DNA from: Mactra quadrangularis
Lineage: Eukaryota; Mollusca; Bivalvia; Venerida; Mactridae
Direction of reading: 5' to 3'
Length of the DNA stretch: 64,000 nt
Assembly: GCA_025267735.1 (NCBI GenBank)
Contig: CM046304.1
Span: 3,906,001 to 3,970,000 of the forward strand
Shown here: piece after piece, positions 1 through 10,700 of the stretch
Layout of the letters: every line of letters starts with the position of its first letter
How positions within the stretch are numbered: position 1 is the first letter of the stretch
The notes under the pieces: model-generated
What the model was told of the DNA's origin: nothing
The model's database searches: none
The model's input: the letters and a program-made list of their open reading frames with translations, nothing else
Program-made: the position numbers and the translations under genes

Positions 1-148
1 CATATACCTTAAGAATGGAGAAAAGTTGATATTATTGTCAAATTTTCATAAGAGGGTATAACCTCCCTGGGTAAGTTTGAACCTTTACCCCCTTTGGGAC
101 ACTAGATGCCAAATCCAGGCACACTACCAACAGCCCTCCCGACCAGGG
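1..148 (-). repeat. SINE-B fragment (tRNA-headed SINE), cut by the window edge
   Basis: This matches the tRNA-proximal part of the fuller copy at 48050-48340: both share the run 'attattgtcaaat', 'gggtataacctcccygggt' and the 'caaatcc...gc.ctaccaac' segment. The tRNA-like head is on the minus strand and is degraded here. It ends about 26 bases before an ACP1 splice acceptor, so the insertion lies in an ACP1 intron. Confidence 0.7.
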
Positions 149-174
149 TTACATGTTAACTTATATATTTACAG

Positions 175-274
175 GGAGTTAAATGATAGAAAACCAAAGA
201 ATAGTACCACTAGATTAGAAAGACTTGGTGACTATTATCCTGATGGACCTGTTATAATAGAAGACCCTTACTAT
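175..274 (+). CDS. ACP1: ACP1 penultimate coding exon (D-loop exon)
   Basis: A 100-nt exon flanked by 'tatatttacag' and 'gtaagt'. Its first base completes an Arg codon begun in the upstream exon. It contains the IIEDPYY general-acid loop and ends exactly after the second Tyr codon. Confidence 0.92.
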
Positions 275-927
275 GTAAGTATTAAAAGGACATTTTTCAG
301 TATATTGGGAAGGGACCTGGGGCCTTATTTTATATAGAATGATGAAGTGCATGATTTCAAAGAAATTTAGAAGGGGAAGCCCCCCTGTAAAAGGCTCCTG
401 TTATATAACGAAAAAATCCATGTTATTAGCAATATATTATCTGTAAACACAGTCTTGATATTAAGACGATGAACTGTGGATCGAGTCCACCAAAATCACT
501 GTCGGACCAATGACTTTAAATGTGTTTCACAAACTTTGAATGGTCACGATTTTCCTTATTCAAAAACATTAATTGTTTTATTGTTAATTTAAATTTATGA
601 TGTTAAAGAAAAAACAGTGCAATAATTTGTGAAAAAAGTTTGTTAACTTTAGATAATTTTTCACTGGTCAATATAGAGGTCATCTTGATGTGACCCTAAG
701 AGGGACCATAAAAGAATCCTATATGACAAGGACCTACAGGATATCTGTTATCAGTGATTGCCAGCTTCATAATTATTTTACCATCATCCTAACAACATCA
801 TATTTTCTACCATGGTGATTCCAATTACATTTTCTACTTACAGGATTCGAGAGATGATATGTCTGGTTTTGAAGAAGTCTACAGACAATGTGTATTATGT
901 TGTAAAAACTTTCTTGAGAAATCTTAG
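175..927 (+). CDS. ACP1: Low-molecular-weight protein tyrosine phosphatase (ACP1 family), last two coding exons
   Basis: The exons are 175-274 (acceptor ttacag, donor gtaagt) and 844-927 (acceptor ttacag, stop TAG 925-927); the intron between them is phase 0. They encode the C-terminal 61 residues. Exon 175-274 contains LERLGDYYPDGPVIIEDPYY, matching the D-loop of the family, where the Asp of DPYY is the general acid and the two Tyr are known phosphorylation sites. Exon 844-927 encodes a segment ending VYRQCVLCCKNFLEKS, closely matching the vertebrate C-terminus VYQQCVRCCRAFLEK. The catalytic P-loop (CxxxxxRS) is encoded upstream, outside the window. LMW-PTPs are about 157-residue cytosolic enzymes that dephosphorylate phosphotyrosine proteins. 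The first exon starts in phase 2 and no frame breaks are seen. Identification rests on recalled family sequence and is strong. Confidence 0.93.
675..750 (+). repeat. SINE-X 3'-end fragment in the last ACP1 intron
   Basis: The stretch 'aggtcatcttgatgtgaccc' through 'ctacaggatatctgtta' matches the last ~80 bases of the full 397-bp copies at 4945-5341 and 15174-15570. The 5' part is missing. Confidence 0.65.
844..927 (+). CDS. ACP1: ACP1 terminal coding exon
   Basis: The exon starts after 'ttctacttacag' in phase 0 and runs 27 codons to TAG. It encodes the C-terminal helix with the FLEK ending typical of the family. Confidence 0.93.
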   Translation, partial: DSRDDMSGFEEVYRQCVLCCKNFLEKS

Positions 928-2045
928 ACTCTATATCCCGGGCTTAGAACAATACAGTCGTTACTCAAATTAAATAAAAGAAGAGTGAGTTACGACTGTT
1001 TTAAGCTGAACCCTTGATATATTGATTGATTATTTAGTCAAAAGACTCTAATATGTAATACTTTCGATTGAACCTGTGACTTTTAGTTAGAGTATTGCAA
1101 CTATTTCAAGTGTGATTTGTGACCTTTTTTCGACCAAAAAAGGGAAATAATTAGAGAGTTGCATAGAATGAACATCTTTTATACTTTTGAAATTGATATT
1201 CTTAAGTATTTCTAATTTTTGGAAAGTGTTACATGAAAGGAACTGGCCCAGTTCCAATCCACATTTGCCATATATGTATATTCAAATCATCTGTCAGTAA
1301 TGCATACACTATCCCCTTTGATTTAAATATTCATTACAGTACTTCTTACATTCAGCGGGATAAATGTATGCACCGCTGTCAGTTGAATAAAGTATTACAA
1401 TACACAGCGATTATGTGACTTTTTGTTGAAGTAAACAAAATCAACTTTGATAATGGAAATTTATTTCAGCATATGTTATGATATGCCTCAGTCCCATAAA
1501 ATCACGGCTTTTTGTGGACCTGTATGTGCAGACAGCAGTAGGCAGTGGGAAGCCTTGTGTATAAGGTGACAGTACACTTATGGCACAAAACAACACACCC
1601 ATACAGATCTGGAAAATATGCAAGTTTAATCCATACTCAGCAACAATTGTGTTCATGATTTTACTCTAAAACTGATACGTGTATCCATGGCTCATCTCAT
1701 GGACCCTGGTAAAAAGGTAACATTCAGTACGGGTACACAAAGAGTTCGAATGAGTCCTTGCAGAGCTTGGTCACACAGCGCCTGTTTGGTGCCCTCACGG
1801 CTACTTTTATGTTTATGGGACTGTAGCATTATGTACGCTGGTATCATTTGAAAGAGCAAACTTTGAATGTAAATGCTTTATAGAGAAAAAGCTGGCCACC
1901 AGTTGAACATTGAAGAATTATGTGAATGTTAGGTGGATCGTTTTATGACAAATTTGGTGCATTTATTGATTTCTTGTCTTGCTATTATATTCAGTATGAC
2001 TTGTTTTATTATCCATTTTTGATGCTAAATAAAATATTGATTATA
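928..2045 (+). other. ACP1: ACP1 3' UTR and poly(A) signals
   Basis: No coding signal follows the stop. AATAAA occurs at 973-978, close to the stop, and again at 2028-2033 in a U-rich context that suits a distal poly(A) site. Which one is used cannot be decided from sequence. The small open frames here (for example near 1233-1418) show no protein features. Confidence 0.55.
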
Positions 2046-4045
2046 AACTTTAATTTGTTTTAAATTCTTATCATTGTTGACTAACATGTAGTTGAAATTG
2101 CCAGTCAAAATTGTTTGTTGAATTATTTTTCCTAATCACAACCTTATTTTGACAACCCCTAGTTAAATTATGTCGATAGTGTGTCTGGCTCTTAATCTAG
2201 GGGTCATGAGTTACCGTGAGGTGTTATGACTTACTAGCACCATTGTTCTAGTTAATGAAATTATTACTTAACTTAGTTCTATCACACGTAACCTGTGTCT
2301 ACTTTTTATGATATCTTAAAGGAGTTGCAAGGCAAAAGTTCAACTTCATATTTCCTGATTTTGAATTATATTTTTATTACTGTGAATGCAACAGACTCAC
2401 TGTTATATTACTTGGCAAAATATTTCTTTATTTTCTCATATTATTTGGGGTGTTTCCTAACTAGACCCACGTGGGTCAGGTTAGCTTAAATAGATTATTG
2501 TTACAATATGTATTTACTGATGAGAAGCTTGTTATTGTGCAACATTAGTATAATTCTATTAAAAAGATATCCTTCCTAACCGCCTAAGAATGTTGAAAAG
2601 ACAAGAAGCAATCAATGAAAATGTTTAATTTCTTTTGTCAATCTTCAAATTATTGGAGGAAATAAAGCTTGTATAGCAAGTTTGACATATAACAAATCTA
2701 TAATTACCTTGGTGATTCCCTCAATATCCTACTTTCGTTTTCAACAATGTGTATGCCACATGTTTTAATTCGTTCAGTTGAATGTTATAAGTGACAAATG
2801 TTATTAGTAAATGATTTCTTACGTTCTTAATACTGTTTTAAAGACTAAACTTGATTCTATACTTTTGGCACAGTTATTTGCCGGTGTATCCCTTTAAAAG
2901 AGATTGCACTGTACATGCTATTTTAACTTCTGACATTTCCTTGCATGTTATAATTATACAAAATGCCTTTGTAAATGTTATTATAACTTGTAATCAAATT
3001 TTCTAAAATTAATGTTCTAACTAAGTTTGTAGGCTACTCCTACACGATGTTTGTATGTATAAGAGACTCTGTCCATAACCATATCACTAGTACTTTAATT
3101 TGATTAGCCCTGTGTCCTTTATTTTAAGAAAATGTTAGCTGACTACAGTACACTGTTGTATTCAGTTCATACTAATTGATTTTCACTCAATTGAGACACA
3201 AATATTTACAACTTAGATTATTCACTATCAAGTTTGCTTCTTGATGGTCCACCAGTGCTGAGCTAGTAGGATAAAGTTTCTTGCCCAAGGAAACAACGAG
3301 GTTAGTTTTAGATATGATCTAAACCAACACACAGCTGTATATTAGTTCATTGTTTTTTAATTTTATTCAACTGTCAGTAGCACATACATTAACCCCTCTT
3401 ACTTAAATACTTGATATTTGTTACATAAACCTCATACATAGACATGGACACCTATTTCTATCCAAAATGAGTACATAAGTATTGCAGTGAGTATTTAAAT
3501 CAGCGAGGTAAATGTGTTTCTACTAACAGTTGAATCAAATTAAAAATTCCACTCAACAATGCCTGCTCTATAGTCACAGATTAATTTGTAACTTTCTGGT
3601 GGCCCAAAACAGATTTACTCTGAATTACCAGCAAACTCTGTTTTCTTACGTGTTGATTGCAACACAAGGCTCCTACAATTATGCTAACATTGTGTAGTTA
3701 ACCATGAACATTGTAAATTTTCATTAAGAAATTCTAAAAACATACAAATACGTCACGAGAAAGTTTAAGTTAGTTCTAATCGAGTTAAGAAGAACAAAAA
3801 AACACTTTAAACAACATCAATAGTTTTACGTGTATGTAAGCTACATTTTGCATGACTATATTTTGAAACGAGAACATAAGGGAGTTGTGATTTTCTCAGG
3901 CTGCGTTTCTTCATTATGGTGGTTCTGCTGTCCAGAAAATGTTTTCTGGTCATTTCTTTGGTTGAGCCCTACAGTTATCGTTTTACTTTTACCTTTTAAA
4001 ACGTTTGTTATAATCTGTTATATCACTTTTAAAATTAATGGCCGT
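2046..4045. other. Intergenic AT-rich stretch between convergent ACP1 and SPP-A
   Basis: No exon with convincing splice signals was seen on either strand. It contains a short palindrome around a CACGTG core (2457-2484) and, near 3240-3310, a weak remnant resembling the SINE-C body ('tttcttgcccaaggaa'). Otherwise it is unremarkable. Confidence 0.4.
2457..2484. repeat. 28-bp near-perfect palindrome centred on CACGTG
   Basis: The arms CTAAC...GACCC and GGGTC...GGTTAG flank a central CACGTG E-box core. It could be a footprint of a small MITE or a bHLH-type site; nothing else supports function. Confidence 0.4.
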
Positions 4046-4398
4046 ATCAATAAGGGACTTTAGTCAGTTATTTCCCCTTGTATACACTTCACATAGGTAG
4101 GTCCAATTAGTTGGGTTACTTGGATTTTACCTTTACTTTTCAATGGCAATTTGCCAAAATTAATCTTTAATAACTCTTTTGTAAATCATTTAATTTGTTA
4201 GAAATTCAAGCAAATTATTTTTAGTGTAAAGAACTATCTAAATTTCATTAACAAGAAAGATATTAGGTGAAATAATTTGCTATCCTTACATAGGACTTCA
4301 ACGATAAAATCTGAGAATTTCAACTGTAAGGACCTACTAACCAATTGGATTGCTTAAGATTTTATCAGGGAAAGATAACTGACTAAAGTCCCTAATTG
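4046..4398. mobile_element. TIR-bearing MITE, copy 1
   Basis: The left end reads AGGGACTTTAGTCAGTTAT (from about 4053) and the right end carries its reverse complement ATAACTGACTAAAGTCCCT (4376-4394), an inverted repeat of about 20 bp. The interior is closely repeated at 50160-50483, showing it is a dispersed family. There is no coding capacity. The target duplication is ambiguous (possibly TA or an AT-rich trinucleotide). Confidence 0.75.
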
Positions 4399-4560
4399 AT
4401 CAGACTTAGTGATTTGTTATGCATGTACCATCCATTCAAGTTCTACCCTGTCTGTGGATTCTAATTTTGTGTTCAGCAATACATAAATGTTTATCACTGA
4501 GTTTGAAGACACATGGAAAAACAAAAGACATTTCAGTAATGCAACACTGCTCTAAATCAC

Positions 4561-4566
4561 TTTAAT
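4561..4566 (-). promoter_or_regulatory. Candidate poly(A) signal of SPP-A (ATTAAA)
   Basis: ATTAAA on the minus strand, about 130 nt downstream of the SPP-A stop codon. It is the nearest canonical-type signal on that strand. Confidence 0.4.
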
Positions 4567-4694
4567 AGAAAATCACTTGCACATTTGGAACTCATTTCAT
4601 TATATACATTCAAAATTAGAAAACATATTTTGACTAGCTCTGAAATTTTAATAATGTCAATAATCACTAATGAAATTATTCAGTCGTCATAATT

Positions 4695-4755
4695 TTACTG
4701 TAAATTGTTGTAGAATGGTCGATAAAATCTTGATCTTTTCTTGCCGCCTTTTAAA
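4695..4755 (-). CDS. SPP-A exon 5 (amidation signal and C-terminal tail)
   Basis: The acceptor is 'ctttgtttcag'. The first base completes an Ile codon; the exon then reads LKGGKKRSRFYRPFYNNLQ and stops at TAA. GGKKR is an amidation plus basic cleavage motif terminating peptide B. Confidence 0.72.
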
Positions 4756-7700
4756 CTGAAACAAAGTAAATCTATCAAACAATTTGGCATAAATTAATAT
4801 TATATACCGTATTTTTCGATACGTTTGCTTTAGAGCAAGACATTTTATCTACCTTTTAAATTAGTACAATGTAAACATACATATCAAGAGCAAAATAACA
4901 CGTAAAAACAAGGACCTACCACTCAGCCAAAAGGCAGAGGGAAAGCAATCTGATTAAAACCCGATCTAAAATTTTCCGCTCGCATACTCGCTAATTTAGA
5001 TCTGGCCTTTTTCAAACGAAGGTCACGTCAGGCGACCTTTTCTCATCATAATATTCATGACGAAATTGTTATGGTACGTAACTTGTTTACATCGTCTACG
5101 TCACGCAATTTGAAATGAGCCGCCCAATCGCAGACTGTGAATAATACTGCTGTTAAATAAGCATCCAAACATTGGTCTAAAAATAGAAATTACGAAATCA
5201 AAATGTGTTTAATAGTGTTTTCGTCTAGATGAAAGCTACGCATTGATTGGTCGACCCAAAGTTCATCTCGACGTGACCTTCCACGGAGAAAGTATAGAGA
5301 GCCTGTACGACAACGCTCTACAGGATATCTGTTTACGGAGAGCGAGGGAAATGTTATTAAGTTTTGAACTTAAGTCATAAAAAGTACGCCACAAACAAAT
5401 ATCGAGAACATGACATTTAATGGTTTTCTCTTAGAAACTAACAGTAACAATATTAATTCCACAGGGGATTAAACCAGGTTTATGAATGCACAAACCTCAC
5501 CCTTGCCCAATAAGTTTGAAGAACAAACAGTAACAAATTGTCTCGTTGAAAACCTTTAACCCATCGTTCATAGTGTGCGCAAAAACAAACTAACAATAAA
5601 GACTAACATTCTCGTACCCAGAGTCTAGTAGGATTCTCGACAGTTAGATCGAGAATCTTGATAACCTCGGGGAACGAGAATGAAAGCTATAACGACATTT
5701 GTCAAGGTAAAGGCAAGTACAAGTAAAGATATAATGTTGAAAAAATTGCCATTAAATACTATCATTTTCTACTGTACGTCACCAAGTTGACTCGATGCCA
5801 AAACATTTGATTGACATGTTTTAAACAATGAAGGAACAAATCATATTTGCCCATCCAGCTGGCTTAGTCGGTAACACACAAGTCTTCTGATCGACGGCCG
5901 TGGGCATACTTTCCTGGAGTTTGATCATTAAATTATTTCTACAGTCAATCTCCCTCCTACCACTTGTTCTAAATCATGTAGGGCAGTTGTCAGTCACTGA
6001 CGAAAGTATGAACCTTATAACTGGTTAACAGCTAAATCCAGAGAAATCTTATTTCCAGGATCGGTGAGTCATTTTTTTGAAAACAAAAAAAAATGGATAA
6101 ACTACTCACATATCACTTAAGTCTTTGTGTGCTTTGTCATATTTATCACCATTCAATTTATCCCAAATTGTCAAATCTGCCATTCTCTTATTTCTGAAAA
6201 TATACAATCATAGATCTAGATATATTGCACGTATTTCCTTAGTTAAGGCTTTTATGAAGTGGGTATAACGACTCAGAATGTGTGTTGTGACCTAAAATCA
6301 AAGTGCTGGAGGAATTATGACATGAGCGTATTTACATTTTAGTGCGACACTCTCTTAATACACTTTTTCATAAATCTTCGTTTATAGCTCGACTATTTGA
6401 AGAAGGTACTGGAGGGATTCACTTAAAACTTTATATGTGTTTACGGGGTACCATAGGAGTTCAAATACCAAGTTACATAACTCTAGAATTAATTTGGACT
6501 GAATTATGACCCTTATATACTTAGAAATTTCTTGGTTAAGTTTTTAGGGGCAACCTTTTTTTGCAACTACTGAAGGGATTCACTTGAAACTTCTCACATG
6601 TCCACGGTGTTACCATTGAAGGTCAAATACAAAGTTACATAACTCTTGCATGAATTTGGACTGAATTATGGCCCTCATATACTTAGAAATTACTTGGTTA
6701 AGTTTTTAGGTGCAACATTTTTTCTTTGCAACTTCAGAAGGGATTCACTTGAAACATCACACATGTCTACTGGGCTACCATTGAAGTTCACATACTAAGT
6801 TACGTAACTCTTGCATGAATTTGGACTGAATCACACATGTCTACTGGGCACTGGCACCCGAGTCCTAAAACTATATATAGTTCCCTGTGCGTACACACAT
6901 GTGCTCTACCTTATATATGATATGTGAATATTATAATGAAAGTATAGTTATAACTCGTACACGATAATGTATACGGGGGGGGGCGCGATTTATAATTGTG
7001 TTAGTTATCAAAATAGTTTATGTGTGCGTACTTTAAGAATATGAGGACTCTGGTGCCAGTGCTACTGGGTTACTAATTGATGTCAAATACCAAGTTGCAT
7101 AACTCTAGCATAAATTTAACCGTATTATGGTTTTCTAATAGGTTTAGTTTTTTTGGCGCAACATTTTATTTTTGAAACTACTGAAGGGATTTACTTGAAA
7201 CCTCACACATGTCAACGAGGTTAGAAATGAAGGTCAAATACCAAGTTGCATAACTCTAGCATGAGTTTTAATTGGTTGTTGCTGTCGTTTACACGAATGC
7301 CCGAATAGTCAAGCGCGCTGTCCGTGGACTGCTCTTGTTTCATAAGTACGGAGGCGAAGTCTATAAATGGATAGAAGGCGTGTTTGTTATCAGTCGAGAG
7401 CGCCACCTAGTGAGTGTGACACTGATGGACAATATACGTCTGTTAACGAATCAAAGGGCGATAACATACGTCGGCATAGTTATATTTAAATTAGATGTTA
7501 CCCTTGAACTACGCCTCTTCATCTTTGTTGACAATCATCAGAGCGTGAAAATGACTATTTTAAACCATGACAGACAAAGGTGGCAGGGTATTACCACTCA
7601 GATTCTTAAAACAACACTGTTTAAAGAAAAAAAATCCGCAAAAAACTAAATGTATTCACTACTCTACTCACAGCTTGCTGAAGTCTATATTTGCTTTTTC

Positions 7701-10700
7701 ATACATATCGCCATTCAATAAATCCCAAAGTTTCAAGTCTGCGTGTCCTCTTTTATCTCTGAAAACGTACAAATAGAATTTAAATATGAATGTGTTTTTT
7801 AATATTTTGTTAGACTTAACGTTGTAGAAACACATAGCAAAGGTCATATCACGGCGGTCAGTCAACATACTTGCCGTTCATAGAAAGGCTAAATCTCTGA
7901 ATTTACATGTTAACCAGTTACTACACACATACTTTGGTTAGTGATTGACAACTGCCTTACATGATTAAGAAAAAGTGGTAAGAGCAAAATGGTCGTAGAA
8001 ATGACCAAACTCAACAAAATATGCCCGTCTGGAAATGGAACCCATGACCTCTTGATCCGTAAAATTGCGTGCTACAAGCAGTAATGATTTTATTTTGGAT
8101 CATATCGTACGTCAGATCTGAAGGTCACTAACCTGAGAGCCATTTGCCTTTCAAGATTTATAAAAAGACATTGGGGGAATTTTAGAATATGCATGATATA
8201 CCAAAACATGATTATGCAGATTTATCAAACAAAATCACTGACAACGTGACGACTGATGGTATCTTTCTATGAGTTACTCGAATTGCCATACATGCTGATA
8301 TCCATGTATAATTGAAGAAGGATAAACACTGTCACAATGAAAGACAAAAGTGACATACAAAACTTAAACTGTAGCTCATTATAGAGTCATCATTCGATCT
8401 TCATTGAATGAATAAACTGAATAATTAATGATACATGTAAATTCACTACGACAAACAAAACTTGGACAATAAGAGACAATAAAACACTAATCAGCCGTTC
8501 TCCAGAAATGGTTACCATTTTGAAAAACACGTGTCTCCAGGTTAAATACGACTATATACACAACGTGAAACAACACTTATGGTTTTAATCATTTGGAAAT
8601 GTTAACTTAGATTGTTGTTGCTAAAGTGGTACAAAAGAAACATTGAAAACTTACGCCTTTTGGCAAAAGTTTGCTAGGCAAACACTTCAATAAGTAGAAA
8701 AAGGCCGTGTCTCCAGCTCTATTTTTAATATTTGCTTTGAAAAATAATTAATCTAAGGTTTGTTATTGCTTGTAATATGTATTTATTTTCCATATATGGG
8801 TAGTGAATTGTATGATTTTAAAGATATTCTACTGATACGAATATGAAATTCTAAGATTTTCTACTTTTTAGGGTTGTCTCCAAAACAGTCCTATGTTACC
8901 GTAACTATTTTTGCATGGTTAAATTACTTTCCAAAAGGTGTTGTTGTTAATTGTTAAGCCGTTTACTAATACTACAATGAGTCAAATATCGTGAGAAACA
9001 AAGTTTGAATCTTATCTGACCTAAGGAGAATGAACAAATTAACCCCAAACTCAAATTTTTAAATGTCGCATTTAAGAAACTATGCTTCCATAACGAGCGT
9101 AGCACAGTTGCTAGCGACAATATAGGTGTTTTTACATTGAATTGTTGTTTGCCACTGTACATTGGTGTGATCAAGTGCAAGTAATGCGTACATTTATTGT
9201 TACTTCTATATTTATTGAGGGAAACTTTAACGGAACACAGGGATTCCGTAACGACTATTCTCCGTAACAAGTATTTGACATGCTATATGATATAATTTAT
9301 GGAAGAAACAAGCTGTTATTGTTTTCGATATTCCTCTTTTGATCATTTGATCATGTTTAAAGCAAAATTAGGCCTTAGCACTAACAATTACGGTACATGT
9401 GTAAGAAAACATATTTTAGTGCAGGTACAGGATGAAGGATAAATATGAAATCTGTGTAATGGATGACTGTCATAGTATTAATATTACAATTGTTAATACA
9501 TTCATTGACATATTTCTTTAAGTGGAAAGAAAAAATGTTGATGTCTCTTTAATTGAGAATGAAAATTCATTTCGTTACGGAGTATAGAGGGCTTGTTACG
9601 GAACATAGATTGTAATAATAACGATTTATGCGATCATTGTATTAAATTGAATGCATTTAACATTATCACAGTACTTTTACTACGTAAACAGACTAACTGA
9701 ACGTTTTCCAGTCTTATATGATGAAAATTGATGAAAATAGTTGCGTCCGTGGAGATTTTCATATTTGACACACCTGTATGTGTTTCAAATTTGTAACAAA
9801 CCAATATTTGTGTAACCAATTTATGCAAAATTATGGTCATAACAACAATACAGAATTTTTAACAAATTGGCAATGTCTGAATCGAATTAACATCGATTCT
9901 TACACATTAAAACAATGACCTAAAAATCAGCATGTCTAAAGATTTGAGAATGTTGATATCATTCAAAAGTTTCATTTTATCTTGTGCGTTATCAGTTGAA
10001 ATTTCCAGTTATTGCTTCGAAAAAATGTCTTCACCACTGATGACCAATATCAACATGAGCACCCATCAGAGACGTTGCACAAAGACAATTTTAAACGTCT
10101 CTTGCACCTACGACACATATATTCAAAATCCGAATAAAACAGTTTGAATTTCGGAACGCATAAAATATGATGGAATATCTTACCATATTTCTTTAAAGAC
10201 CACATCTGCTAAGCAAACTTCAGATACCATACTATTTATTATTATTTAATGATATTCTTACTTTATTAACTTTTATCATGGGGTAAGAAACAAGTAAATA
10301 CTTTAATAAGTGATTGCAGTATTGTAATGAAAAAAAAATATATTACAAAATAAATTTTGCAATACCAAAGTGTTTGCCAGTTCAATTTTAGAAATACTTT
10401 GTAAATACACATATGACAAAACAGTTTCCTTTCATTTTAGGTATATATCAAATGCAATGTTTGACCAAAGTTAAATTTAAGCTAAACTATGCATAAAATT
10501 TATAAAAAAATGTTTCTGGATTTGATTTCATTCCAAAATGTGATTGTTAATATAAAAATGTTTCTCACTAGTTTTAGTCTGATCGCGTCCTCGAGTTTTA
10601 ATTCGCCCGGATTTGAAATTACCCATTTTACTGCATAATAGTTATTTGGCCTACACGGTCACCAAAAATTATTATGTCAAACCCAAACGAATGGGTTGTT

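Noticed and set aside
7272..7649. 125-codon plus-strand open frame
   Set aside because: It overlaps the end of the tandem repeat and an opposite-strand frame, and has no domain. The real coding signal nearby is SPP-A exon 3 on the other strand.
8947..9270. 107-codon minus-strand open frame
   Set aside because: It lies inside the TIR element, lacks transposase motifs and splice context, and its composition is that of translated AT-rich DNA.
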